A stretch of DNA of 24,711 nucleotides from a virus. Position numbers and translations under genes: made by a program. Numbering within the stretch: position 1 is the first letter of the stretch; every line of letters begins with the position of its first letter. This document shows, piece by piece, positions 1 through 11,600 of this stretch. The stretch covers positions 1-24,711 of the IMG/VR virus record IMGVR_UViG_3300024262_000226, one strand, 5' to 3'. The notes beneath the pieces were generated by a model. That model saw nothing but the letters and a program-made list of their open reading frames with translations. It made no database searches and was not told the DNA's origin.

Positions 1-1
1 G

Positions 2-526
2 ATGGCTTCTCTTAATATTCAAAGTTTAGGGACAAAAATAGATGATATGAAAAGTCTACTTACTGATAGTTTTACTACCGAACAAAACGCAATAATAGCA
101 AAGGCAAAAGATGAATTATCAGATTTTAATGGTGTAATAGAAACAATTATGAACACTATGGCGGGATATGCGGGCGATACGACGGACAATCTTAGGACCA
201 CACCACAATCATTTGGACAAGATATGGGTACGGCAAATGACTTTATATCAAGACCCAATATGCCCCTTCAAAAATTTAATGAAAATGATATCGTTATTGC
301 GGGCACTAACTTAATTGGTGATATTATGGGTGGAGGTTCACCATCCCCCATGTCGGGAGATATTAATTTAAATGTGGGAGGTAAAATTGACCTATCGGTA
401 GATGGAAGAAATTTACCACAAAACATAACGTCAGAACAACTAGCTAATGAAATTGTAAATAATCCGGAATTCACAAGTAAATTAATGAATATATTTACAG
501 ACGCTAATAATACATATAGGTCTTAA
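2..526 (+). CDS. C-terminal part of a putative tail (tape-measure-like) protein, probably truncated by the window edge
   Basis: The reading frame is open from the first bases of the window, so the Met at position 2 may be internal and the true gene probably begins upstream. The 174 visible residues have a helical N-terminal half, a Gly/Pro-rich linker (GGGSPSP near residue 112), then a short beta-rich stretch with the pattern INLNVGGKIDLSVDG. They end in a helical tail of the type 'NPEFTSKLMNIF'. That ending (an NVGG-type strand followed by a NPxFxxKL helix) resembles, from memory, the C-termini of tape-measure proteins in large myoviruses, where it would contact the baseplate hub. The position directly before baseplate genes fits. 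There are no cysteines and no membrane segments in the visible part. The family assignment is inference from a weak pattern and from order; a different virion protein is possible. Confidence 0.45.
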   Translation: MASLNIQSLGTKIDDMKSLLTDSFTTEQNAIIAKAKDELSDFNGVIETIMNTMAGYAGDTTDNLRTTPQSFGQDMGTANDFISRPNMPLQKFNENDIVIAGTNLIGDIMGGGSPSPMSGDINLNVGGKIDLSVDGRNLPQNITSEQLANEIVNNPEFTSKLMNIFTDANNTYRS

Positions 527-542
527 AAATGAATAATTAATC

Positions 543-556
543 TATTTATATAAAAA
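543..556 (+). promoter_or_regulatory. Candidate late promoter or leader motif, first copy
   Basis: The 14-mer TATTTATATAAAAA lies 9 bases before the start codon at 566. The identical 14-mer lies before the gene at 12275, and a near copy lies before the gene at 23593. Its place before virion genes suggests a late promoter, but it could also be an A-rich translation initiation region, since no Shine-Dalgarno sequence is present. It is not the T4 late consensus in this orientation. Confidence 0.4.
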
Positions 557-565
557 TGGATTTGT

Positions 566-3500
566 ATGTCAAGTGAATTAACATTTAGTGCAACTGAAAA
601 CTTTAGGAAAAGACTTTTAGTAAGAAACTTAGAGCCATACGCCGAAGGGTATAAAGGTAACGATTCGCCTGGAAGCGCTGAGTTCGCACTTAATGATGTG
701 GCCGTACTTGATGCAATAAGGATTGAAGACTCACAGATTACCGACCAGGCACAAAAGAGGGCGTTTATACAAAATCAATACGGACCTGAAGGGGGATTTA
801 ACGATTTAATTAATATAAGAGATATAAGAAATAAAATTGAACAAAGAGAAACTTACTATACCTTTGTTGCTTCCACTTATAGTTCCCTTACCCTCCTTAC
901 AAGTTTTGACCCAATGGGGTCTAACGGAAGACTTAATCAAGACTCTACTTTAGCTCAGATAGCGGGTAAGTCACTAAAGACTCAGTTTGAATATAGAATC
1001 GCTGAAGAAACTTACCAACAAACATTAGGTAGGGTAAATATTTTAGACGCATTAGGAGACCCTTTTGACGCGTTAGCAATTGCAACAGGAAATGAACAAC
1101 TAATTGAAAGTGATTGGAAAATTTCAGTACCTAATAATGTTATAGGTAAAGGTCTTGATTTTTTAAGTAGGGTGTCCGGAATATATTCACCATATTCGTG
1201 GATACCTGGAAGTTATTTTAATGAGGTTCAACCACAATCAAGTATTAATCAGGCATCAGATGGAAGAGGTGAGTTTAGTGATAGAGGAACCCTACTACCA
1301 CAAGGTAATAAAAGAGCCTCCGAAACATTTTTAACTAGTACTGGTAGAGGACAAACAAAGAGATTGTTTAAAAATATTTCATTAAATGTATTTGCTCCTG
1401 ACTATACTGAAAACTCTCGAAGTTTTGGGTTAAGAGCCCCCGCAGGAAATTACTACGTAGGGAGTAAAGAGCAAGAGTTAACTGATATAGTTGCCCCTGC
1501 AGGCGAGTTACCCATAGACCAATTTGGTAATAAGGTAAGAACCGCAGTAAGGGGGTACGGTGAAATCGCCCAATTATATGAAACTAGAGACGCACCAAAC
1601 GTTTTTAAATTTGGATTAAATGGAAGTAGATTTTTAAGGTTTAGAACCAATACCAATAGTAGTTATGATGCCCCTAGACTACAAGGGGGATTTACATGGA
1701 CAAGTACCGACAGTAATGAAGCTGCTGGTAGATTTGTAAGTGAGGGTGGTGGATTACAGTCTATGGACACTAATTTTGAACAAGCGGTTAAATCTAGTTG
1801 GGATGGTACTGTTTCCACACAATATACCTTTACGAGAGGCTCTATATTAGACGACACACAAAGGTTAGTTGACGCAGCAGACCAATTAAATGGGGATGCT
1901 AGATTACAACACGTTGGTAATGCGATTAATCAAGTTTCTAAAGTTTTTAATGACGGAACTAGAGAAATGACTAAAGGGTCAAGGGTTTATAAGTATGAGG
2001 ACCAAACAACAGGTGAAATAAAAGGAATGGAGTATTGTAGAGTCTTCACTAAAGATATACCGTATTTTAGTAACGATGAGATACAAAAGAGTGAAGGTAT
2101 AACGACACAAAACCGAAGATTCTCCTACTCAATACTCGACAACACCTATAACTTAAATATCGCACCATGGAGAGATAACGAGTCCACAAATATCCAAGAT
2201 AATAAAGTAAAAAAGTATATGTTCTCAATTGAGAACTTAGCGTGGAGGACATCTAGTCGACCTGGATTTACATATCAAGATTTACCTCACTGTGAGCGAG
2301 GACCAAACAACGGTAGAATTATGTGGTTTCCACCTTATGATATGAAAGTGAATGAACAAAACTCTGCAAGTTGGACATCAAACGAATTTTTAGGTAGACC
2401 AGAACCAATATTTACATATAATAACACTACAAGAAACGGTTCATTAAGTTGGAAAATTGTAGTAGACCACCCATCAATTCTAAATGCAATTGTGGATAAA
2501 GAATTAGCTGGTGAAAACGCACAAAAGGTTAATGATATTGTTGATTCATTTTTTGCGGGTTGTAGAAAATACGATATATATGAGTTAGCTTCTAGATTTC
2601 CTCAGTTCACGTATAAAGATATTTACGATATTGTTACAGAAACTGAAAATATTACCGACTACGAATATTATAGTAACGAAATACAGAGCACTCAAATAAC
2701 GACAACAGACCCGGTAATTGAAGAATATACTCCCGTTATATCAGAAACGGACTATCAGTTTGAATTTTATTTCGATAATGACATACCTGGACCACAAAAC
2801 GCCAACTCAGTAACGACGAGTGAAAATTATTCAAATAGTTTACAAGAGTATATTAATCAAAAACCCCTCTATTTAATTTCTGCGGATGAAGACCAAAAAA
2901 CACCTGTAAGTAATTTTTTCGATAGTTTTATAGTTGGTACCTCAGGTAGAACACAGGAGTTGGCCGGTAAAATAAAAGAGGCTATTGATAAAGGAGCTAC
3001 GGTTAATATACAACTTCAGGGTTCGGCGTCATCGCCGAATAGTAATAATTATAATTTATCTCTATCAAAGAGAAGGGTCGATGCGATAAAAAAATATATA
3101 TTAAGTTTTTCTGACTTAAATAGACATACTGATAAATTAAATATTTCTGAAGTGTCTTCAGGTGAGAATGTTACTGTTACTCCTGGCGCGGGTTCGGGTC
3201 AAGAAATTAATTGTAGCGAGGGACTTACAGGGAATAATCAAATTTATTCTATAAGTGCTATGGGATGTAGAGCGGTTAGGTTTTCTACGACAATACAAGA
3301 GGTCCCACCAGAACCAAATCCTGAAGATTTAGAACCAATAATTGAGGAAACCATTATTACAAGTACTGTAACAGGAAAAACCGAGGTACAAAGGACAGTG
3401 GAAAGTAATGCGGTAAGACAAAAACAAAATGTGGCTAAAATAATAGTGAAAAAACTTTTAACTGAGTGCGATTACTTTAATATGATGAAAGAAGATTCAC

Positions 3501-5290
3501 CACAAGTATATGAGGGAATAAAAGAAAAAATTAAATACTTCCAACCGGCATTTCACTCGATGACACCTGAAGGTTTAAATTCTAGACTTACTTTCTTACA
3601 GCAATGTCTAAGACCAGGAGATACTATACCCGTTATTGGTGAAGACGGAAAACCTAGTAAGGGGGATATAAAAAATACCTCATTTGGAGCTCCACCGATT
3701 TGTGTATTACGTATAGGTGATTTCTACCATACGAAGATTGCTATAAATCAAATGAGTATAAATTACGAACCATTAACTTTTGATTTAAATCCTGAAGGGA
3801 TTGGGGTTCAACCTATGATAGCTGACGTAAACATGTCTTTTTATTTTATAGGTGGGCAAGGACTAAAAGAGCCAGTTTCTCGATTACAAAACGCATTGTC
3901 GTTTAACTATTTCGGTAATACTGAAGTTTATGATGAACGTTCTGTACCGACAGAAGACACTACAAATATTGATAGAGTTGCTATTGAAAGTGTAGAGGCC
4001 GCTGGAGGTTTTACTGTTGAAGATGGTAAAATCGAAAGACCGGAAGAGGCAGGTGATACTATAGGTGAGATTACAAATACGACATTTGGAGATAATACCG
4101 AATTAATTGGGGACATACAGTATAAAGGAATTATAAACGACTTTGTTGATAAATCCCAAGGATATACCCAAACGGTGATTAACAGTCTAGAAACTATTAG
4201 TCAGGAACAATCGTCGATAGGTTTATATTATTACACTAACGATAGACAGTATATTAATGGAAATATTACGGGAAATCTGGATAATAATAATGTATTAGGT
4301 ATGGAGTTATTCGGTAAGCCTATTAAAATTGAAAACAAAACTCAAGAATTATATACATTACTATTAAGTGATGTTGATAACAACACCAATCCATTCTTAA
4401 GTTCAATATCGTCACAAAACTTCAAGAATAGTGATATAAAAAAGTTTAGAAAATTACTCAAACAATTTATAAACGTAACTAATCCATTTTTTCCTGCTAC
4501 TATTAATGGTACCATGTTTGACCTATTGGAAAGTCAGACAGACTTAGTAAGGGTTATAGATAAGTTAAATTTAGTGTTAACCGACACTGATGGTTATAGA
4601 AATAAGTCAGGACAAATAAACATTCTTAGTTTAACCGCGACTACAGATGTTGATGTTTCTTCTTCACAATCAAACACAGGATTGGAATTGTTAGCTGACA
4701 TTCAAACGGTTGGGTTAGACCTACAAGACTTCTACAACACTATTTTTCAAAGTAATGGATTAATACCACCTAAAGATAATTTATATAAAGGGTTTTTAAG
4801 TGGTACTTTTGATACTGAATCACAAACTAGATTCTGTACAATAGCCTACCCTTATATTATTAATGACCCTGAAGACTTTATAAATAGAATACTTGGTGAG
4901 GAGCTTTCTCTAAAGTCGGATTGGGTGAATTACGCCAATACGATAGTTTACGGACAACCCGAAATACCAAACAACCTCACATCAATTTTAGGTAGTGAAG
5001 GTATGAACGAACCAATACTTCCAGCTCAACCAGGATTACTAGACATATATAAAGAACTCCAACAGAATACGACATCTGAATTTAAGTCATTTACTAATAA
5101 TCCTCCCGTACAAACCTTTACATTATATCAACCTTTTAATCCTAACAAAGTTAGGGAGTTTACATACGTACAAGAAACTCAAGATAGTATAGTGGGTCCA
5201 ACCCAAAAACCACAGTTTTTTGATGAAACTTATACAGGTACTAACGGAGGGGCTGTTGATAAATATAATTTAAAATATACATTTAACTAA
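566..5290 (+). CDS. Giant baseplate/tail structural protein with an internal OmpA-like domain
   Basis: The 1574-aa protein is not recognised as a whole, and two regions can be interpreted. Residues about 725-915 look like an OmpA/MotB-type domain: FYFDND strand, then GSASS (819-823), YN (829-830) and LSKRR (833-837), closing with a MGCRAVRF strand. The usual GHTD motif is replaced by GSAS, so the Asp used for peptidoglycan binding is missing, while the Arg pair remains. Residues about 1041-1124 (PPICVLRIGDF, then NMSFYFIGG and RLQNALSFNYF) resemble, by pattern only, the tube/initiator-type beta domains of contractile tails. The start at 566 is the first in-frame ATG after the previous stop, with no Shine-Dalgarno sequence. 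The stop overlaps the next start (TAATG at 5288-5292), so translation is probably coupled to the LysM-like and hub-like genes. The protein is very large for a T4-type baseplate component. Structural role is likely; exact role is unknown. Confidence 0.65.
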   Translation: MSSELTFSATENFRKRLLVRNLEPYAEGYKGNDSPGSAEFALNDVAVLDAIRIEDSQITDQAQKRAFIQNQYGPEGGFNDLINIRDIRNKIEQRETYYTFVASTYSSLTLLTSFDPMGSNGRLNQDSTLAQIAGKSLKTQFEYRIAEETYQQTLGRVNILDALGDPFDALAIATGNEQLIESDWKISVPNNVIGKGLDFLSRVSGIYSPYSWIPGSYFNEVQPQSSINQASDGRGEFSDRGTLLPQGNKRASETFLTSTGRGQTKRLFKNISLNVFAPDYTENSRSFGLRAPAGNYYVGSKEQELTDIVAPAGELPIDQFGNKVRTAVRGYGEIAQLYETRDAPNVFKFGLNGSRFLRFRTNTNSSYDAPRLQGGFTWTSTDSNEAAGRFVSEGGGLQSMDTNFEQAVKSSWDGTVSTQYTFTRGSILDDTQRLVDAADQLNGDARLQHVGNAINQVSKVFNDGTREMTKGSRVYKYEDQTTGEIKGMEYCRVFTKDIPYFSNDEIQKSEGITTQNRRFSYSILDNTYNLNIAPWRDNESTNIQDNKVKKYMFSIENLAWRTSSRPGFTYQDLPHCERGPNNGRIMWFPPYDMKVNEQNSASWTSNEFLGRPEPIFTYNNTTRNGSLSWKIVVDHPSILNAIVDKELAGENAQKVNDIVDSFFAGCRKYDIYELASRFPQFTYKDIYDIVTETENITDYEYYSNEIQSTQITTTDPVIEEYTPVISETDYQFEFYFDNDIPGPQNANSVTTSENYSNSLQEYINQKPLYLISADEDQKTPVSNFFDSFIVGTSGRTQELAGKIKEAIDKGATVNIQLQGSASSPNSNNYNLSLSKRRVDAIKKYILSFSDLNRHTDKLNISEVSSGENVTVTPGAGSGQEINCSEGLTGNNQIYSISAMGCRAVRFSTTIQEVPPEPNPEDLEPIIEETIITSTVTGKTEVQRTVESNAVRQKQNVAKIIVKKLLTECDYFNMMKEDSPQVYEGIKEKIKYFQPAFHSMTPEGLNSRLTFLQQCLRPGDTIPVIGEDGKPSKGDIKNTSFGAPPICVLRIGDFYHTKIAINQMSINYEPLTFDLNPEGIGVQPMIADVNMSFYFIGGQGLKEPVSRLQNALSFNYFGNTEVYDERSVPTEDTTNIDRVAIESVEAAGGFTVEDGKIERPEEAGDTIGEITNTTFGDNTELIGDIQYKGIINDFVDKSQGYTQTVINSLETISQEQSSIGLYYYTNDRQYINGNITGNLDNNNVLGMELFGKPIKIENKTQELYTLLLSDVDNNTNPFLSSISSQNFKNSDIKKFRKLLKQFINVTNPFFPATINGTMFDLLESQTDLVRVIDKLNLVLTDTDGYRNKSGQINILSLTATTDVDVSSSQSNTGLELLADIQTVGLDLQDFYNTIFQSNGLIPPKDNLYKGFLSGTFDTESQTRFCTIAYPYIINDPEDFINRILGEELSLKSDWVNYANTIVYGQPEIPNNLTSILGSEGMNEPILPAQPGLLDIYKELQQNTTSEFKSFTNNPPVQTFTLYQPFNPNKVREFTYVQETQDSIVGPTQKPQFFDETYTGTNGGAVDKYNLKYTFN

Positions 5291-5607
5291 TGAGGTATTA
5301 CGATAGATATCAAGAATTCTTATTAAATGGTAAGCAGACGGTTGTACCATACGTCACTATACCTCCTAAGCCGACAGATAAAAAGTTTATTTATAAAGTC
5401 GGACAAAGTAGATTAGACAAACTTAGTCAAGAATTTTATGATACCCCATATTTTGGATGGTTAATTTTAATGTCTAACCCACAATACGGAGGGTTAGAAA
5501 ATAATATTAGTGATGGTGCGGTTTTAATTATACCTTACCCCTTAGTGAATACATTGCAAGATTATAAAAAAGCATTAGACACACACTTCTTCTACTATGG
5601 CAGGTAA
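5290..5607 (+). CDS. gp53: LysM-like baseplate protein (gp53-type)
   Basis: This 105-aa protein has one compact LysM-like domain at about residues 33-83. It shows FIYKVGQSRLDKLSQEFY, then an aromatic YFGWLILMSNP, then ISDGAVLIIP, the usual pattern of a first strand, helix, Trp-containing helix and closing 'G..L.IP' strand. In T4, gp53 is a wedge protein with this fold; in simpler contractile tails and Afp/PVC-type particles a LysM protein joins tube and hub. Here it lies between the 1574-aa structural gene and the hub-like gene, as expected for such a connector. It is shorter than T4 gp53 (about 196 aa), so it is essentially the LysM domain plus short tails. Its ATG shares one base with the previous stop, and it overlaps the next gene by 11 bases, suggesting translational coupling. 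The LysM fold is well supported; gp53 rather than an Afp7-type equivalent is inference. Confidence 0.75.
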   Translation: MRYYDRYQEFLLNGKQTVVPYVTIPPKPTDKKFIYKVGQSRLDKLSQEFYDTPYFGWLILMSNPQYGGLENNISDGAVLIIPYPLVNTLQDYKKALDTHFFYYGR

Positions 5608-8600
5608 TAAATTCTTTAATAACCAAGACGTTTATGTGGAGACTGATTATGATAATATAATAATAGTCGACCCTAATAAAGTCGTTGATAGTGATGGTAA
5701 AGTATCCGAAAGGTTAGTTAATCATGAGGAATTGGTAATGTATGCTAGTTTAGAGGCTAAAGTGTTACCCAGAAGTAAATTAGTCTTAGGTAGTAATTTT
5801 GATGATACCATTCAAAATATTAGGGTAGGTGCGATAAATAGGGGTGGTACGGTTAATTTTATGAAGCCCCAAGTACAAGACACTGGTGATGGAGAGACTC
5901 AGGATAGTTATCTTGACACTTCTTGGACAGATAATTTAACTTTAGGTCAGACAAGAAGAGGTGATGTAGACTCACAACTATTAGGTATTAGTAATATCAG
6001 TGTCAAAATGAATGCATCCTTCAAGTCGTTCGTTACTATAGAAATGGAAGATGTGCAGGGTAGAGTTCTATTTGAACAAGGAGAGAACTCACCATATAGT
6101 GCGTTTTTTCAATATCCATACCCACTTTTCACTTTAGTATTAAAAGGTTATTACGGAAAGGCTATGAGATATGAGTTAATGTTAATAGATTTTAACGCTA
6201 GATTTGACCCTCAGTCCGGAAATTATAAAATAACTATAAACCTAATAACTAGAACGCACGCTCTATTGGCGGATATCCCAACCGAATGTTTATTCGCACT
6301 ACCCCATATGTACCCAAGGACCGTGACAATAGGGCCAAACAAAACGTCAACCCAAACTGGAGAGGGTACACAAGAAGTTAAGCAGATTAAAACGACTAAG
6401 GGTTACGACATGATAAAAAGTGTATACTCGTCATATAAAGCTAAAGGGTTGATAGATGAGAATTTTCCTGAATTAACATTAAATCAGATGTTAATGAAAA
6501 TGCAGAATTTTGAAAATTATGTAATGCAGGCTTATGGTAAGGAAGATATGTCGGCACTCAATGACATAGAAACGTATCTAAACACAATTAACGAATATAG
6601 AAATGACATATTTGGGAACTATACTGACAATTGGGAAACAAAAAATATAGATAAAAACTTAAAATTAATAACTAATATACCTAACGACCCTATACTTTAT
6701 TCATATAAAAAAGTTTTCTCAGCTCCTAAGGAAATATTAAACAATAAAGCTAATTCGATTTCTGAATTAGATGGTATAATTAAAAAATATAATAAACTTT
6801 TAAATGATAATACAACCTTTGGGACGAACGGACAAGCAACTATAGGTAAAGAAAAAATAGAAACTGCGTTATTTTGTGATGTAAAGATTTCGGACTTTAT
6901 ACAGGACAAACCTGAAATAGAGTACGTTGATATGCGAGCGACCTATGAGGTTAGAAATAACGGAACAGTCCCAAATGAAGTTGAATTATCCGATTTTAAA
7001 ATTAATGTAATTGGAAAAGAATTGGCGTTTCCTAATTACGAGGCTAACGCGGAAACTTTAGAGATTGAAGAAAGTACGTTATTAAATACGTACTTTATTT
7101 TTGGAGATACATTAAATAGCGTCAATCTTAAAAATAATACTTTTTTAGGTAAGTTAAAAAACTTAGAAGATAAATTCAAAAATAAGAGACAGATTATTGA
7201 AGAAAAATTATCTATCGCTTTGGCTGAAAAAATTGCTTCACCTGACGTTGGTTTAGGATTTAGACCCACAATACGAAATGTTGTTGCGGTTATATCTGCC
7301 TCTGCCGATGCGTTTTTAAGACTCATGGACGAAGTACACGATAAATCGTGGGAACAAAGAGAGAACCCTATAAGGGTTGGGGCGGTTATGTCTCCTGAAA
7401 AGTCTGAAGGAATTGAAACTACCCAAGTAAACGCACTATTGACAGGTTTGGCAAGTATGGGCTCAAGTTCAGATATACCTAAACCCGTTGTTTACCCATG
7501 GCCACAGTATTTTGTGGCTTCAGTGGACGAATCGGGTAATGAAATATATGAAGATAAATATCCTGGAGACCCCTCTGAGAGCGGTAAAATTCAAGGGTGG
7601 CTAACTGAGGTTTGGCCTGAAATACAATTTGTGGAAGAATTTATAAAAGGTTCTACAGAAAAAGAAGAAAGCAATTTAGATTACGACTATCCCAACACCT
7701 ATAAAGAAAATCCATATATTAGTTGTAACGCAATAGAGTTTCCGTTTGAAAACCAACCATACCGTAATTTAAGTGTTATACCTTTCTTATATGAGTTATA
7801 TGAGAGAACTTTTGTAAACTCTAACTACACTAAATTATTTCGGGAGGGGGGTTATAAAGATGAATTATACGCAGTATGTGCAGATTTCGAAAATATAAAT
7901 CTAAAAGAATCTGTAACAAAATCACCTGAGTTAATAGAATTACTTAAGAACTTTTCATTTAGTTATGAAAACTTATTAAAGTATATGAAAAGTATTTCCA
8001 ATAATGGACAGGGTGAATTTTGGAATCTTTTTGTGAGAGGTAATTATACTACACCATATTTAAAGTCATTAATTGATAGAGATTTTGGTGTATACAAAAT
8101 GTCATATTTGGACGGAAACTCGGTAAGTGTAGAAGCCTCTACTCAGAGCTCAGAAAAACTCACAAACTACATCAAGTCAAATCAATCCGACGAACTTACA
8201 TTTAGCGATGGATATCCATTTAATAACTTATCATGGTTACAAAAAAACATATCACAAGGTAGTTCCATAAGCTCAATACGACTAAGCAATGATACATCTA
8301 AGATGTTCTCATTTGATGAGAATAAAAAAACACTCGCGTCGTTTTCAAATGATGATGAGAGGTATGACAAAAAGATGTATAGTTACTTTGAGTGGACTAT
8401 GAATAAATCTACAAACCCAAATCAGGAAGTAAGTACCCTAGAAAGTAGTGTAAATTCTTCAGGGGATAATTCATTTAATACTAATGCTCAGGTTATTAAT
8501 TATTATAATAATAGAACTAAAGAGAAATTTGTTTTAACTGAATCAGTTTTAGATTATGGTGATGAATACGACACTACTAAAAATTTCATAACTAATTCAC

Positions 8601-11600
8601 AGACAACTTCATTATTAAACACGCCTTACTTTATTAATTCTATATTGAAGGGTGTTGAAAACGAAAAGAATAGTAATAAGGACCCTTATGTTGCTTTAGG
8701 TTACTTATACTTAAACTCATTACCGTTATCAACACTAAAGGAAAAATTTAAAAGTTATAACACTAATGTAACTACGGACTTAAATTATATTTTTGCGACT
8801 TTAAATAAGTTTGCCGCCATACATAAGATACCTTACTATTGGATATTAAAGTATGGGTCTATATGGTACAGATACAAAAAATATAAAAAAAATGGTGTAG
8901 ATATTTTAGACGATATTTGGAAAGACTTCGACTATAAAGAGGCTTATGACCCCATATCAAGTAACACCTCTAAGAGTTATACTTTTAATGGGTACGATAA
9001 TGAGTCGGTAACTATAAAACAATTAGAAGAAACTGAAGATACGGTTATTATTGATTTAGGTAGTGAGTTTTTACCGCCACAAGAACTGTTTGAAACTAAA
9101 ACATTTGAATTTTCGAGTGTACAAAACGGATTCTACCCGAAGGTTATGAACGACATCTACTACTATTTCACTAAAAAAGATGTTTTTACTGGGTACACCT
9201 CAAATGAGATAGTTAATGCCCAAACCAATAAAAATTTAAAAATAGGTAATTCAGTAAAAGGAAGTTTTAATCAGAATACGAATAGTGGTGATACCTTAAG
9301 TGAGTATAAAATGACTACTTGGTCACAATACTTTACTATAAAAGGAAATTATGATTTTAGAGAAAATCAAGAAGATAAATTACTAATTGTACCTTCATTC
9401 GGGGATGTAAAATTTAACCAATCAAAGTTCGAATGTTTTAATCAAATTGGAGGTCATAAACAAAATTTAATAACTAACCCATCCATTTATAATGGAGGTG
9501 TTAGGTCACTATGGTCTGCTCCGAACTACGGGTATTTCTCCAATGAAATGGTGGATAAGCCGACACCTAGTCAATATATTAAACATATAAATCCTGATGA
9601 CAGAAATGCTCAATCATTTAATTTAGGTAACGATACTACGGTTTCGTACTCATCTATTGATGATATATTCGGAGTGTTTACTGAGGAAATGTTAGATAAT
9701 TTTGAGACGTACTTTTTAAATTTCTGTCAAGTGGACAATAAATTTAATATCGACTTAGTAAATAGAGGAGGTGATACATTCACAGAATTTTTAAATAGTG
9801 ATGTAATAAAAAATCAATATAATGGAGATGAAATACCTGATACTGAGTTAAATAGGTTGAAGTCTTTATATGAGAATCAAGGAAGCGCATATAACGGAAT
9901 AGAATTAAGTGAATATGATTTAAACCTACCTAGAGTGATGAAAGAGTTATTTATGGTAGATTCTCCGACATTAACTGATAACATTGACCAAGATTTAAAA
10001 AGTATTAGTGATGCCCAAAGCTCAAGGTTTGTAAATTTCCATATTAGTGAGGCTTTAAATAGAGACGTAGTGTTAAAAATCGGTAATCCTGAAAAATATG
10101 ATAATAAAGTTTATGGTTCTATTACAACAGTAACAAATCAAAAAATTGAATCACCCTATGACTTTGGAAACTACATTAACAACTCCCTACCAACCCAAGG
10201 GGGAGCTGTAACACTAGGAGAAAGTATTGGTCTATACCCTGAAGCTTGGTCAGCAATGACAATAAATGTTGGGGAATTTAATGAGGATGGATTTAAATAT
10301 AGTGATAACGGTTCCTATCTTACTGACTTTTTTGTTGATATGGATTATGAGTTTACGGAAGATAATGTTAAAAAATTATCATCTCTAATTAAAATATATG
10401 CAGCTAAAAAAGGTCAAGATATTACTTACAATAAGTCGAACTTTATACAAGATTTAAACAAAAATCTTACAGAAAAAGAAGAGTTTCAAGAAAATGTTTT
10501 AAACAATATCTTCATTAAATTAAATCGAGACTTACCTTCAGTGGCAATAACTGACGACCCAACTAGGATATCTAAGATAGATGGAAACGTAATTAAATTA
10601 GATTTATGGAAATCATTTCAAACGTTAAACGATAAATGGATTTCGGGTCAAGACTTTAAAGAAAGAACAATTTTTGAGGACTTTTTATTTTTAGATAGGG
10701 CTAATAGACCGATAGGTAATAAAATAGATATAAATATAAAACAATTAGAGGGGCGATTTAGAAATCGAAACCCAAGACAAAATATATACGGATTATTTGG
10801 TTTTATATATGGTGATAATAATTTTACCTTTATGCCCACCCCCGCCTATACTAACTTTTATGGTAGAGATGAGAGAGTTAAAAATGGGTTGCCCGTTCCA
10901 CAGGATATACCTAATGATTTGTTCGGTACATTTATGGAGGTGGACACGAGAGATAGTAGACCTAGAGTTTTAGGTGTGTATCAAGGACAACCTTCTACAA
11001 AGTTAGGTATGGGTCAAAATACAAATATACGGGTTGGAGATGATTCATTCGATATAACAAACCCATCGGATTGTCCACTAAGAGAGAACCAACAGAATAA
11101 AACCGATTATTCGGACAGTAATAGATGTGTAGGGTTCCAAGTGGATTTCGGTAAAAGAAACCAAGGGGTTTTTAATTCAGTATCGATAGATATGGCCCAA
11201 CATAAAAATACCGCAGCATCGTACCAAGTGTTAGAAGAGTTAGGGTCACAAACTTCAGGTCAAAAAGTTGCGCAACAGACACAATCGTATTACGATATTT
11301 ACAGGTCCGCTAGTTATACCTGTCAGGTGCAGTCTTTAGGTAATGTTATGATTCAACCTACCATGTATTTTAATTTAACTAATGTTCCTATGTTTTATGG
11401 ACCATATCTTATTATGGATGTGAGTCATAATATTTCCTCAAGAGGATTTAGTACGTCCTTCCAAGGAACTAGAGTTCCTAAATTCTCCCTATCAACACCA
11501 AGTCAACTAGTTGCTAGTATTAATAGAAAAATATTAGATAGTTATAAGCAGAGGTTAAGACAAATAGAGAGTAACACTCCATCAGGACAAACAAATAACT

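Noticed and set aside
556-576. A six-codon upstream open frame (MDLYVK) overlapping the start at 566
   Set aside because: It is very short, has no initiation signal, and such frames arise by chance in this composition.
7036-7326. A 96-aa minus-strand open frame inside the hub-like gene
   Set aside because: All supported genes are on the + strand, and this frame has no recognisable domain or promoter; it is a shadow of the 2212-aa gene. The other minus-strand frames of 60-100 aa were rejected for the same reason.
10726-10740. TATAAATA-like sequence on the + strand resembling a T4 late promoter
   Set aside because: It lies deep inside the 2212-aa gene with no downstream start, and AT-rich coding sequence produces such matches often.
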